DNA of 64,000 bases. Origin: Methylocystis sp. ATCC 49242. GTDB taxonomy: Bacteria; Pseudomonadota; Alphaproteobacteria; Rhizobiales; Beijerinckiaceae. The stretch spans positions 2,424,356-2,488,355 of the forward strand of contig NZ_KE124774.1 of the NCBI RefSeq assembly GCF_000188155.2, written 5' to 3'. The notes under the pieces were generated by a model. That model saw only the letters and a program-made list of their open reading frames with translations. It was not told the origin of the DNA and did no database searches. This document shows positions 9,290-18,136 of this stretch, piece by piece (position 1 is the stretch's first letter; the number at the start of each line of letters is the position of its first letter). The position numbers and the translations under genes were made by a program.

Positions 9290-10210
9290 CTACCTCAGCG
9301 CCGCCGCGCCCATCCAGATCGTGTAAAGGCCGACCGCCGAGACGAGCGCGCTCGAAAAATAGGGGGCGCGCGAGACCAGAGCCTCGAAGCGCGGCCAGCG
9401 CGAGACCGCGTGGCGCATGCCGAGCGCCGCCGCTACGCCGACGAAGACCAGCGTGAGCGCCAGCCCGATGCTGAAACAGAGCACCAGCGCCGCCCCGAGC
9501 GCGACCCGCCCGACCTGCAGACACATCAGCAGCACGGTGATCGAGGCCGGGCACGGGATCAGCCCGCCGGTGAGGCCGAAGAGCACGATCTGTCCCGTCG
9601 TCGCCTCGCGGTTGGCGAAGCGACGCTCGATGTCCAGCGCATGTTCGCGCTCATGCGTATCCGCATAGACGGTGGGATCGACGGAAAGCAGCTCGCTCTC
9701 GAAACTATCTTCCTGCGCCGCCTCGGCCAGAGCGGCGCCGGCGCCGTGATGATGATGGCGATCGTGCGGATGCGCATGATCATGGTGATGATGGCCATGG
9801 TCATGATGATGGGCGTGATCGTCATGGTGATGGCGGCCGCCGCCAGGGGCCTGCGCCGCCGACGCCCTGTCGCGCCAGATGCGCCAGCTCATCCACGCCG
9901 CGACTGCGAGGATCAGCGCGCCGGAGGCGATCTGGAGATAGGGCTCGTTGGCTTCGACATTCCACCGCGCGCCGAGATACATGCCGGTCAGGGCGATGAC
10001 CCAGACGATCGCCGTATGCGAGAGCGTGGCGGAAAGCCCCAGCAGCGCCGCCTGCCCGACCGTGCCGCGAACGGCGACGATGAAGGCCGCCATCATCGTC
10101 TTGGAGTGGCCCGGCTCCAGCCCGTGCAGCGCCCCGAGCAGGATGGCGGTCGGAACGAAGATCCAGGCGTCGGCCGCGCCGGCGTTGAAGACTTCCGTAA
10201 GGCTGGCCAT
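9290..10210 (-). CDS. rcnA: RcnA-type nickel/cobalt efflux transporter
   Basis: This 306-residue integral membrane protein belongs to the NiCoT/RcnA efflux family. The N-terminal half has the HGLEPGHSK motif characteristic of the family. A cytoplasmic loop near the middle contains 19 histidines in 29 residues, mixed with Asp and Ala, as expected for a Ni/Co-binding loop, and the second half carries GGLIPCPASI. The frame is open upstream to 10402, but the ATG at 10210 matches family N-termini and avoids a proline/arginine-rich extension. It is divergent from flgF. I see no RcnR or NikR gene nearby. Confidence 0.88.
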   Translation of the reverse strand: MASLTEVFNAGAADAWIFVPTAILLGALHGLEPGHSKTMMAAFIVAVRGTVGQAALLGLSATLSHTAIVWVIALTGMYLGARWNVEANEPYLQIASGALILAVAAWMSWRIWRDRASAAQAPGGGRHHHDDHAHHHDHGHHHHDHAHPHDRHHHHGAGAALAEAAQEDSFESELLSVDPTVYADTHEREHALDIERRFANREATTGQIVLFGLTGGLIPCPASITVLLMCLQVGRVALGAALVLCFSIGLALTLVFVGVAAALGMRHAVSRWPRFEALVSRAPYFSSALVSAVGLYTIWMGAAALR

Positions 10211-10377
10211 GGGGGTCCGTGCGGCTCCTGCGGGCGTGGCGTCGGCCGGGAAGGCGCGCTTTGAGCTATCTACAGGCTGCGTCGAGGCGCCACAAGCGCG
10301 CGGGGCGCCCTGCAGGCTGCACGCAAGCTTCGCCCTGCAGCATGGCGCAACAAACGGTCGAATCGCGCGCAGGGCCC

Positions 10378-11100
10378 ATGCACTCGGCTTTCTACGTCTC
10401 ACTCTCCTCCCAGATCACGCTCGACAAGCGACTGACGACGATCGCCGCCAATGTCGCCAACTCCTCGACGATCGGCTATCGCGCCACAGGCGTCAGCTTC
10501 GACACGGTGATGTCCAAGACGTCGCCATATGTCACCAATTTCCCCTCCACGGGCGTAGATTACATATCGAGATCCTCGGGCGGGCTGACCAAGACCGACA
10601 ATCCTCTCGACGTTGCGGTCATCGGAGACGCCTGGTTCGCGATCCGCACCCCGCAGGGCGTCGCCTATACGCGCGACGGGCGTATGAGAATGATGGAGAC
10701 GGGAGATATACAGACGATCCTCGGCTATCCCGTGCTCGACGCCGGCAATTCGCCCATAAAACTCGATCCGACGCTCGGGCCGCCGATGATCTATCGCGAC
10801 GGCATGATTACGCAGGGCGACCGGCAGGTGGGGGCGATCGGCCTCTTCGAGATCGACGGAAATGCGACCCTGCAGCGCGGCGAAAACTCCAGCGTCATTC
10901 CCTCCACCCCCGCGATCCCCGTCACCAATTTCACGCAGAACGGCATGGCGCAGGGTCATCTGGAAAACGCCAATGTCAATCCGGTGAGCGAAATCACCAA
11001 GCTCATCATGGCGCATCGCTCCTTTGAAAGCGCGTCGGCCTCCTACGACATGATGGACAATTCGCAGCGCGCCGCCGTCCGCACCCTCGGCGGCGCGTGA
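10378..11100 (+). CDS. flgF: Flagellar basal-body rod protein FlgF
   Basis: FlgF is one of the proximal rod proteins of the flagellar basal body. The 240-residue protein shows the N-terminal rod motif (ITLDKRLTTIAANVANSSTIGYR) and the C-terminal helix (ANVNPVSEITKLIMAHRSFESA) that pack in the rod and are shared by FlgF and FlgG. The length fits FlgF rather than FlgG. The ATG at 10378 gives the usual short N-terminus; an upstream in-frame ATG at 10342 is possible. fliI starts 6 bp after its stop. Confidence 0.88.
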   Translation: MHSAFYVSLSSQITLDKRLTTIAANVANSSTIGYRATGVSFDTVMSKTSPYVTNFPSTGVDYISRSSGGLTKTDNPLDVAVIGDAWFAIRTPQGVAYTRDGRMRMMETGDIQTILGYPVLDAGNSPIKLDPTLGPPMIYRDGMITQGDRQVGAIGLFEIDGNATLQRGENSSVIPSTPAIPVTNFTQNGMAQGHLENANVNPVSEITKLIMAHRSFESASASYDMMDNSQRAAVRTLGGA

Positions 11101-11106
11101 CGTCGG

Positions 11107-12450
11107 ATGAGGGACGACGCGCTTTCCCGCCTGCGAAAGGCTGTCGATCTTTATGCGCAGGAAAAGGATTGGGTGCGCATTCGCGGCGTCGTGACCGAAG
11201 CCTTTCCCTCGCATTTTCGCGTCGAGGGCCTGTCTCCCTTTCTGCGGCTCGACGATTGCGTGATGCTCGAAGGGCATGACCGCTGCTTTCCCGCGCAGGC
11301 GATCCGCATCAATCGCGACGGCGCGCTGATCAAGGCTTTCGAAAGTCACGCCGGCGTCGGGCTCGGCGCGCGCGTGACCCGAACCGGACCGTTCGAGATT
11401 GCTCCGCATCCCGACTGGAAAGGACGCGTCCTCAACGCTTTCGCCGCCCCGATAGACCGCCGCGAGCCGCCGCCGCCCGGCGAGGCGCGACGCGCCGTCG
11501 ACGCGTCGCCGCCCAAGGCCATGTCGCGCGGCCGCGTGCGCGATCCGGCGCCGACGGGCGTGCGCGTGGTCGACGCCTTCACGCCGCTGTGCCGCGGCCA
11601 GCGCGTCGGCGTCTTCGCGGGGTCGGGCGTCGGCAAATCCACGCTTCTGGCCATGATGAGCCGCTCGGCCGCCTTCGACGCGGTCGTGATCTGCCTCGTC
11701 GGCGAGCGCGGGCGCGAGGTGCGCGATTTTCTCGACGAGATTCTCGGCGACCGCTCCAATCTCGCCATCACCATTGTCGCGACGGGCGACGAAAGCCCGA
11801 TGATGCGCCGCCTCGCGCCGCTCACCGCCACATCGATCGCGGAATATTTCCGCGATCGCGGCGAGTCCGTTCTCCTCATCATGGACTCTGTGACGCGTTA
11901 CGCCCATGCGCTGCGCGAGATCGCGCTTTCCGCGGGCGAACCGCCGGTCGCCAACGGATTTGCGCCGAGCGTCTTCGCAGATCTTCCGCGCCTGCTGGAG
12001 CGCGCGGGACCCGGCGTCGAGGGCGGCGGCGCGATCACCGCGATTTTCTCCGTCCTGATCGACGGCGACAATCACAATGACCCGATCGCCGACTGCATCC
12101 GCGGGACGCTCGACGGCCATATCGTGCTGGAACGCGAGATCGCCGAACAGGGGCGTTATCCGGCGATCAATGTTCTGAAGTCGATTTCGCGCCTCGCCGA
12201 TCGCGTCTGGAGCGGGGAGCAGCGCGATCTGATCAATGAATGTCGCGCGCTCATCTCGAAATATGAAGACACGCGCGATCTGCGCATGCTCGGCGGCTAT
12301 CAGCCTGGCGCCGACGCCGCGCTCGACCGCGCGATCGAATTGGCGCCGCGCCTATACGAAGCTCTGAAACAGTCGCCGCATGGCGAGCCGAGCATCGATG
12401 CGATCGGCGAAATCGCGAGCGTCGTCGGGCTGCGGCCCGCGTCGCATTAG
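11107..12450 (+). CDS. fliI: Flagellum-specific ATPase FliI
   Basis: FliI energises export of flagellar substrates through the type III apparatus. The 447-residue protein has Walker A GSGVGKST near residue 175, the GERGREVRDF segment and Walker B VLLIMDSVTRYA, followed by the T3SS-ATPase signature PSVFADLPRLLERAG. It is clearly closer to FliI/YscN than to F1 ATPase subunits. The gene is inside a flagellar run between flgF and motE. Confidence 0.94.
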   Translation: MRDDALSRLRKAVDLYAQEKDWVRIRGVVTEAFPSHFRVEGLSPFLRLDDCVMLEGHDRCFPAQAIRINRDGALIKAFESHAGVGLGARVTRTGPFEIAPHPDWKGRVLNAFAAPIDRREPPPPGEARRAVDASPPKAMSRGRVRDPAPTGVRVVDAFTPLCRGQRVGVFAGSGVGKSTLLAMMSRSAAFDAVVICLVGERGREVRDFLDEILGDRSNLAITIVATGDESPMMRRLAPLTATSIAEYFRDRGESVLLIMDSVTRYAHALREIALSAGEPPVANGFAPSVFADLPRLLERAGPGVEGGGAITAIFSVLIDGDNHNDPIADCIRGTLDGHIVLEREIAEQGRYPAINVLKSISRLADRVWSGEQRDLINECRALISKYEDTRDLRMLGGYQPGADAALDRAIELAPRLYEALKQSPHGEPSIDAIGEIASVVGLRPASH

Positions 12451-12535
12451 CGAGTGCACAAAGCGCTCAAGTCACGCACAAGGTAAAGCGGCCAAAGCTT
12501 GTAGCGGGATAACATCAGCTATTCGTCACGGACGC

Positions 12536-13078
12536 ATGATGCGTAAAAGCTCGTCACGCAGCAGAAGTTGGCTTTTCGCCTGTGTAACGGCGGCGCTGGG
12601 CGTCACGCATCCATCACGCGACAGTCTTGCAGAGTCCCAAGAAGCGCCCGCCGTGGCGCGCGCCCCCGTTCATTCGCCGCGTGAACAGCAGCAATATTGC
12701 TCCAACATCGCCGCTTCCGTGGAGGCGGCAAGGATCGCGCGGCAGCAAAAACTGCTTACCGAAATGGAGGCGCAGCTCAGTCAGAAACTGGCTGCGCTGG
12801 AAGCGAAACAGGTCGAAGTGGCCGCGCAGCTCGACAAGCTCGAATCGTTCGAACGAAAAACCAATGACGCGCTCGTCGCCTTCTACACGGGAATGCAGCC
12901 CGACGCGGCGGCGGCGCAACTCGCTGAACTCGACGACGATATCGCCGCGGCGCTGCTGCTGCGGCTGAAGGCGAAAGCGGCGAGCGCGATTCTCAATGAG
13001 ATGAACGCCGCGCGCGGAGCGGCGCTGGCCAAGCGGATCGCGCAACAGCGCCCGGCGAATGACGGAAAAAAGCCTTGA
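12536..13078 (+). CDS. motE: MotE-family flagellar/motility chaperone
   Basis: The 180-residue protein has an N-terminal hydrophobic signal-like segment, a long charged coiled coil around residues 70-130, and a C-terminal helical part (DDDIAAALLLRLKAKAASAILNEM) like the MgtE-N/FliG-type fold found in MotE. In rhizobia MotE is a periplasmic chaperone for the motor protein MotC. Two adjacent ATGs at 12536 and 12539 are possible starts. The stop codon overlaps the TTG start of flgH. The assignment rests on domain form and on flagellar context. Confidence 0.75.
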   Translation: MMRKSSSRSRSWLFACVTAALGVTHPSRDSLAESQEAPAVARAPVHSPREQQQYCSNIAASVEAARIARQQKLLTEMEAQLSQKLAALEAKQVEVAAQLDKLESFERKTNDALVAFYTGMQPDAAAAQLAELDDDIAAALLLRLKAKAASAILNEMNAARGAALAKRIAQQRPANDGKKP

Positions 13079-13803
13079 AAAAAACCGCTCTTCTTTGTCT
13101 TTCGGCCGCGCTTCTCACGGGCTGCGCCACAGATCCCCGCGACTTCACGCGCGAACCGCATATGACGCCCGTCGGCAGCGGCCTCAATTTTCACGACGAT
13201 CAGATTCCGGTCGGCGCGTTGCAAAATGCAGTGCTCGGCCCCGGCATGCGCATCGACGAAAATCGGGTGAATCTTTTCCACGACATCAGGGCGATGAATG
13301 TGGGCGACGTCGTGACCGTCGTGATCGAGATGAACGACAGGGCCATTCTGGGCAATTCGACCGATCGGTCGCGCGAGGCGAAGATCAAATCCAAATGGAC
13401 ATTTCTGCTCGACCTCGTGCCAATGCTCGGCGGTCCGACGAATTCGCAGACGAAGCAGACCGGCGCCTGGCAGAACGACATCGACTCGAGCACCGAAACG
13501 CAAGGGCAAGGCACGATCAACCGCTCGGAACAGATTCGTTTCACGCTCGCCGCCGTCGTCACCGCGGTGCTGCCGAACGGCAATCTGGTTCTGCACGGCT
13601 CGCAGGAAATACGCGTCAACCAGGAGCTTCGGGTGCTGAGCATCGGCGGCGTGGCGCGGCCGCGCGACATCAACAAGGACAATTCGATCAACTACGACAA
13701 GATCGCGGAAGCGCGCGTTTCATACGGCGGTCGCGGTCGACTTACCGAAGTTCAGCAGCCGGCCTGGGGCCAGCAGCTCTACGACACTTTCGTTCCGTTC
13801 TGA
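13075..13803 (+). CDS. flgH: Flagellar L-ring lipoprotein FlgH
   Basis: FlgH forms the L-ring of the flagellar basal body in the outer membrane. The 242-residue precursor has a lipoprotein signal ending in LLTGC, with acylated Cys17. The middle and C-terminus follow FlgH, with NVGDVVTVVIEMND and GNLVLHGSQEIRVNQE. It starts with TTG at 13075 that shares bases with the motE stop (TTGA overlap), which indicates coupled translation. The length is normal. Confidence 0.93.
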   Translation: MKKTALLCLSAALLTGCATDPRDFTREPHMTPVGSGLNFHDDQIPVGALQNAVLGPGMRIDENRVNLFHDIRAMNVGDVVTVVIEMNDRAILGNSTDRSREAKIKSKWTFLLDLVPMLGGPTNSQTKQTGAWQNDIDSSTETQGQGTINRSEQIRFTLAAVVTAVLPNGNLVLHGSQEIRVNQELRVLSIGGVARPRDINKDNSINYDKIAEARVSYGGRGRLTEVQQPAWGQQLYDTFVPF

Positions 13804-13815
13804 GAGACGACGACC

Positions 13816-14373
13816 ATGGCCGCGGTCGATGACAAGAAATCCGGATCCCCTGCTCAGCCCGGAATGATGCAGACGCTGATCCCGCTGCTTCTCCTTACCC
13901 TCATTGGCGGCGGCGGCGGCGCCTTTCTGGGCTATACCCTCGCCGCCCCGCCGCCCGCGGGACAGGCCGCACAAAATCCCCCGCCGGACGCCGGAAGCGA
14001 ACACGCGGACGCGCATGGCGATCCTCACAAGAAAGGCGGCGGGCATGGCGATGCAAAGAAGAAGGCGCCGGACCTCGCTTCCTTCGAAGTGAAGGAGCTT
14101 CCGGCGATCGTGACGAATCTGGCGCAGCCGGAATCCAGCTGGATACGGCTTCAGGCCGCGATCGTCTATGACCCGAAAGAGCTTCCACACGCCGAAAAGC
14201 TCATCGCCGAGCTCACCGCCGACATCACCGCATTTTTGCGCACGGCCTCCATTTCGAGCCTCGAAGGGTCTGACGGCCTTCGTCGGCTGCAGGAAGAACT
14301 TGGCGAGCGCGCAACGATTCGTTCGGAGCGGAAGGTTAAGGAATTCATCATCGAAACCATGGTCGTTCAATGA
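13816..14373 (+). CDS. fliL: Flagellar basal body-associated protein FliL
   Basis: FliL is an inner-membrane protein that surrounds the stator. The 185-residue protein has a single transmembrane helix (about residues 20-42), a His/Lys-rich linker (HADAHGDPHKKGGGHGD) and a periplasmic domain with the FliL pattern, ending in KEFIIETMVVQ. It overlaps fliP by 4 bp. The His-rich linker is longer than in many FliL proteins. Confidence 0.88.
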   Translation: MAAVDDKKSGSPAQPGMMQTLIPLLLLTLIGGGGGAFLGYTLAAPPPAGQAAQNPPPDAGSEHADAHGDPHKKGGGHGDAKKKAPDLASFEVKELPAIVTNLAQPESSWIRLQAAIVYDPKELPHAEKLIAELTADITAFLRTASISSLEGSDGLRRLQEELGERATIRSERKVKEFIIETMVVQ

Positions 14374-15101
14374 ATCGTTTGCTGATCATCGGCGTCATGA
14401 TGACGCCCTCAATCGCCTTCGCTGCCGAGGGACTGGATCTCAACGCGCTCTTGCCAAATGGCGCGGCGTCGTCGAGCGGAAAGATAATTCAACTGCTGGG
14501 CGCGCTGACCGTTTTGTCGATTGCGCCGGGCTTGCTCATCATGGTGACGAGCTTCACCCGTTTCGCGATCGCCCTCTCATTCCTTCGCACGGGGCTAGGT
14601 CTGCAAAGCACGCCGGCGAATCTCGTCCTGATCAGCCTGGCGCTGTTCATGACCTTCTATGTGATGACGCCGGCGATGAATCAGGCATGGTCTTCGGGAG
14701 TCAAACCACTCGTCGAGAACAAGATCACTGAAGTCGAAGCCTTCGAAAAGATTTCAGCTCCGTTTCGGGAGTTCATGATTGCGCATGTCCGCGACAAGGA
14801 TATTCGACTTTTCGAGGATCTTCGCAAAGTAGAGCCCTCGACGAAGGGCAAGACAGAGTTGCAACTTTCAGTCCTCATCCCGGCCTTCATGATTTCGGAA
14901 CTGCGGCGCGGCTTTGAAATCGGATTTCTGATCGTGGTCCCGTTTCTCGCGATCGACATCATCGTCGCCGTCCTCACCATGTCCATGGGCATGATGATGC
15001 TGCCGCCCGCGACGATATCGCTGCCGGCGAAGATCCTTTTCTTCATCCTGATCGACGGCTGGAATTTGCTGGCTGGCAGTTTGATTCGATCTTACGGATG
15101 A
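14370..15101 (+). CDS. fliP: Flagellar export gate protein FliP
   Basis: FliP is a core channel subunit of the flagellar type III export gate. The 243-residue protein starts with a cleavable signal peptide (MNRLLIIGVMMTPSIAFAAEG), as in other FliP proteins, followed by FliP motifs MVTSFTRFAIALSFLR and LIPAFMISELRRGFEIGFLI and MGMMMLPP near the C-terminus. fliQ and fliR do not follow it, so the other export-gate genes must be elsewhere. It is the last gene of this flagellar run. Confidence 0.95.
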   Translation: MNRLLIIGVMMTPSIAFAAEGLDLNALLPNGAASSSGKIIQLLGALTVLSIAPGLLIMVTSFTRFAIALSFLRTGLGLQSTPANLVLISLALFMTFYVMTPAMNQAWSSGVKPLVENKITEVEAFEKISAPFREFMIAHVRDKDIRLFEDLRKVEPSTKGKTELQLSVLIPAFMISELRRGFEIGFLIVVPFLAIDIIVAVLTMSMGMMMLPPATISLPAKILFFILIDGWNLLAGSLIRSYG

Positions 15102-15594
15102 GTCCCGCATCGGGCTCTCGTACTGGTCGGGATAAATTTTCGGCGCTTTGATTTTACGACCCTGTTGCCCCGCAGCGGAACGCGGCGGCGCGAGCCCGCT
15201 TCTGGGGGTTCGTCTCAGGAGGCGAAAATCGCGGGCCGCTATGGTCGGCGAATATTTGTTCAATCTCGACTTGGACGCGGTAGGTCGACGGCAATCGATG
15301 AGCCGACGCTCGCGGGAAGGACATCGGCTGCGATTCCGGGAGGAGGGTTGCGACCGGCCGCAACGTCGTTGCTTTCTTCCCGCCTCGTCAACCGAAGGGA
15401 TCGAGTGTCGCAACCGCGATTGACCGCTGCGGGCCGGCGACTTCAGTGTGGCGCCAGTTTTCCCGGAACGACGCGTCATTTGTTAGGTCGGTTTGCCCTT
15501 GCCGAATGCGTCGGTCAGGAAAATTACAAAATTGAAATAAGGGGTGAGCGACGACTGCAACCGTCGCGAATGTCTGCTTGTGTTCGTCATCGCC
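15102..15594. other. Non-coding stretch between fliP and the pmoB terminator
   Basis: About 490 bases separate fliP from the end of the pmo operon. Open frames exist on both strands, but none has a recognisable protein, a good ribosome binding site or continuity with a neighbour. A small imperfect hairpin (GAGTCCCG/CGGGCTC) right after the fliP stop lacks a T-tract. I see no tRNA-like cloverleaf. The most economical view is a spacer between two convergent transcription units. Confidence 0.5.
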
Positions 15595-15630
15595 CTAAAA
15601 AGGAACCGGCCGGATTTTCATCCGGCCGGT
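15595..15630 (-). terminator. Rho-independent terminator of the pmoCAB operon
   Basis: A perfect 11-bp stem ACCGGCCGGAT (15605-15615) and its complement (15620-15630) enclose a 4-base loop. Read on the minus strand it is followed by TCCTTTTT. It begins 27 bases after the pmoB stop and is the strongest terminator in the window. Confidence 0.88.
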
Positions 15631-15657
15631 CGATTGTATCAGTCGTTCGAAGGACGC

Positions 15658-16921
15658 TTAGGGCATATCGCCGGCGACGAACTTCGGAATGACCGGGCCG
15701 CCGATTTCGGAGGCGTAGCGCTTGCCGTCCGGCGAGAAGAAGAACAGGAGGCCGCCGATCTGGCTGTCGGTGTCGTAAGCCAGGTCAGACAGACGCTCGA
15801 TGTCCCAACGGGCGTCCTGGATCTTCACGACGATCTCCTTCGCCTCGCCCGGCGCGATCGGGGTCGCGTCAACCGACAGGCCACGGTCGGCCAGCAGGTA
15901 GTCCGGGAAGTCCGGCTTCGTCGTGAACACGTCGGGGTTCAGGAAGCGCAGGCCAGCGGCGGTGTATTCGCCGAGACGCAGCGGCTGCGACGTGTTGTTC
16001 TTCACCTTGACGTTGATCGTCAGCTCGCGGCCCGGAACCTTGTAGACGCCGCCGTTCAGCTCGGTCGTCACATTCTCCTTGCCGACGCCCACGGTGCCTT
16101 CCGTCTCGATCGGCGTCAGAGGCTTCTGCAAGCCGGCCTGAAGCGGGATCGTGCGCGGGAAGGTCGAGTTCGTCACAGCGTAACCAACGATCGTCGCGAG
16201 GATCGTCAGAGCAAGGACGATCGCGCCGATGCGGCGGTCGTCATCGCCAATGACGTCATCAGCCTTGCCTTCCGCAACGCGGATGTAGGACGTGATGATG
16301 CCCCTTCCGGACGAACCAGAAGAAGATCCACGCGGCGCCAACCGCCATCCACGGCAGATGCCACGCGTAAACGCGGCTGATGCCGTAGTGCTCGAGGTCA
16401 ACGGTCGAACCGTCGAGGAGCGTCACCGGGTCGGTGAAGTCCTTCATGTCGCCCTTGATCTCAATCCACTGGCCGGGTCCGATGATCGGGCCGCCGCCTT
16501 CGACGTTGATCTGGGCGTGAACGTGCCAACGGCCGGCGCGACGGCCGCGCAGGTTGATCGAGAAGGCGTAGTCCTTGCCGATCTCCAGCGACACCGAACG
16601 CGGAGCAAACTGCTCGCCGATGAACTGCGCCGTGCGGACCAGAACCGGGCCGGGCTCGCCGGCGTTCAGGAACGAAACGCGCGGGTTCGCAACGGCCTGC
16701 GGCCACGCCGAGAAGACGTGAACCTTGCCCGAAAGAACCATTTCCTCGTTGACGTTGACCGTCGTCTTCGACCACTGAACGTCATACCAGTTCAGCGTGC
16801 GCATGCGAAGGAACGCCTGCTGCGACTTCTCGCCGTGCGCCGAGGCCGGAGCAACCGCTCCAAGCGTCGCCGCCACAGCAGCCGCCGCGCCAAAGGCGGC
16901 GAGCTTGACTAGCTTTTTCAT
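15658..16921 (-). CDS. pmoB: Particulate methane monooxygenase subunit B (PmoB), frameshifted in this sequence
   Basis: PmoB is the mainly periplasmic subunit of membrane-bound methane monooxygenase. The first frame (16921-16259) gives a signal peptide ending ASA, then mature His29, plus His133 and His135 in RWHVHAQ, the three copper-site ligands, and the first membrane helix. The second frame resumes at about 16300 with GIITSYIRVAEGKADD and continues to FVAGDMP at 15658. One extra G in the run at 16301-16304 explains the break; without it the gene encodes 420 residues, the normal length. As written, translation would stop after 220 residues and lose the second helix and C-terminal cupredoxin domain. 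The start is supported by GGGAGGT about 7 nt upstream. A sequencing or assembly error is likely but not shown. Confidence 0.93.
16301..16304 (-). other. Frameshift site in pmoB (four-base G run)
   Basis: On the coding strand the sequence reads AAG GGG CAT CAT. AAG GGC ATC ATC restores the expected Lys-Gly-Ile-Ile-Thr and joins the two halves of PmoB. The change is therefore a single inserted G in a homopolymer. Confidence 0.9.
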
Positions 16922-17086
16922 GAACAAACCTCCCAGGTTCCTCTTCCGGCCGGCGCCTCGCGCGCCAGCCGATTTTTTCATCCGCAAACCGTCAGGCCAA
17001 CCCGATGGACAAACCTGATCCAGTTTGCGTTCTTCCTTTTCCAGACGGGGACCGCGACCCTTCCGAACCGCGGACCACAGCCCGCA

Positions 17087-17845
17087 TCAGATGGTGTCGA
17101 TGACCTTGGTCGTGGAATACCAGCGACCCATGAACCACCACAGGAAATACACCATCATCGAGACGAAGCCCGAGAAGAACGCCGCAACCGGCACAACGTC
17201 CTTACCGAACGTGCGCAGCGTGCCGCGCTCGACCATGCGGATGTATTCCGGCATCGACGTGCGGACGAAGTGGAAGCCGATCAGGTCAGCAAGCGTCATC
17301 AGCTGACCATGCTGCTCGGTCGCCTGATGGAACGCCGCAATCGCCGGCCAGTTGTTCGGGTAGAACAGCAGACCCCAGCCCAGCGAGCCGACAACCGCCG
17401 TGATCACGTAGGAGCCCGACAGCAGAAGGATCACGTCGAGCCAGATCGCCGGAACGATCAGAGCAGACGGGAACACCAGGCTGATCGGGAAATACGTCCA
17501 GCCCCAGAAGTTGACGTAGCGGTTGATCCACTCGCCGATCAGAAGGCCCAGAGCCGCGAAAACGGCGCCGAACGGAAGACGGAAGTTGACCCACCAGAAA
17601 GCCTGCGACGCCGCGCAGAAGGTCACGCCCAGAATCGGCACAACCGTCGGCCACATACGACGATCCTTCCAGTCAACCCAGAAGTCCCAGTCGCCCGCCG
17701 TCAGCATGAAGTGGACGTGATAACCGCCGAGAACGGCGAAAAACAGCAGAACAAGAAGCATCCAGTCGACCGTCTGAACGCAACCCGCCGCCTCGGCGAC
17801 GGAGTTGAACGGTCCGACCGCTCCCCCGCTTTTCGATTGTGACAT
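17087..17845 (-). CDS. pmoA: Particulate methane monooxygenase subunit A (PmoA)
   Basis: PmoA is the membrane subunit commonly used as the methanotroph marker. The 252-residue protein shows the conserved landmarks GDWDFWVDWKDRR, FRLPFGAVFA, GWTYFPISLVFPSAL and the C-terminal MVERGTLRTFGKDVVPVAAFF. The sequence is of the type II (Methylosinus/Methylocystis) kind. The ATG at 17845 is chosen over a GTG one codon upstream because it gives the familiar MSQSKSGG start and has AAGGAG (17853-17858) 7 nt before it. It lies between pmoC and pmoB in the standard order. Confidence 0.97.
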   Translation of the reverse strand: MSQSKSGGAVGPFNSVAEAAGCVQTVDWMLLVLLFFAVLGGYHVHFMLTAGDWDFWVDWKDRRMWPTVVPILGVTFCAASQAFWWVNFRLPFGAVFAALGLLIGEWINRYVNFWGWTYFPISLVFPSALIVPAIWLDVILLLSGSYVITAVVGSLGWGLLFYPNNWPAIAAFHQATEQHGQLMTLADLIGFHFVRTSMPEYIRMVERGTLRTFGKDVVPVAAFFSGFVSMMVYFLWWFMGRWYSTTKVIDTI

Positions 17846-18102
17846 CACTCTTCTCCTTGGTGTTTCTCGAGCGCTTCAAAACGCGCGAGTTTCTTTTTGC
17901 GACCAGACCGAAGGCTCTTCGCTCCCCGGACCGGCTCCCGGACGGCGCTCCAATGACGTCGTCCAGATCCCCTTCCACCCCGCGTTCCCGCGGCGTCTCT
18001 CTTTCGTGAACCCGAATTCAGGCCAAACTCCAAGAAACCGTCGCCGCCAGGCGAGCAGCCAAACCCCGCAAATTGTCCGAAACTTCAGGTCCGCCGAGAA
18101 AA

Positions 18103-18127
18103 CCGCCCGCGCGCTCGGCGCGGGCGG
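18103..18127 (-). promoter_or_regulatory. Terminator-like hairpin between pmoC and pmoA
   Basis: A perfect 10-bp GC-only stem (CCGCCCGCGC and its complement) with a 5-base loop lies 9 bases after the pmoC stop. On the minus strand it is followed by TTTTCTC, a short imperfect T-tract. It may be a leaky terminator or a stabilising 3' end that sets the ratio of pmoC to pmoAB message. The rest of the 291-base spacer holds no gene. Confidence 0.7.
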
Positions 18128-18136
18128 CCATCGTCA

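Noticed and set aside
15102-15594. Open frames of up to 175 residues in the fliP-pmoB gap
   Set aside because: They have shadow-like composition, no ribosome binding site and no recognisable domain.
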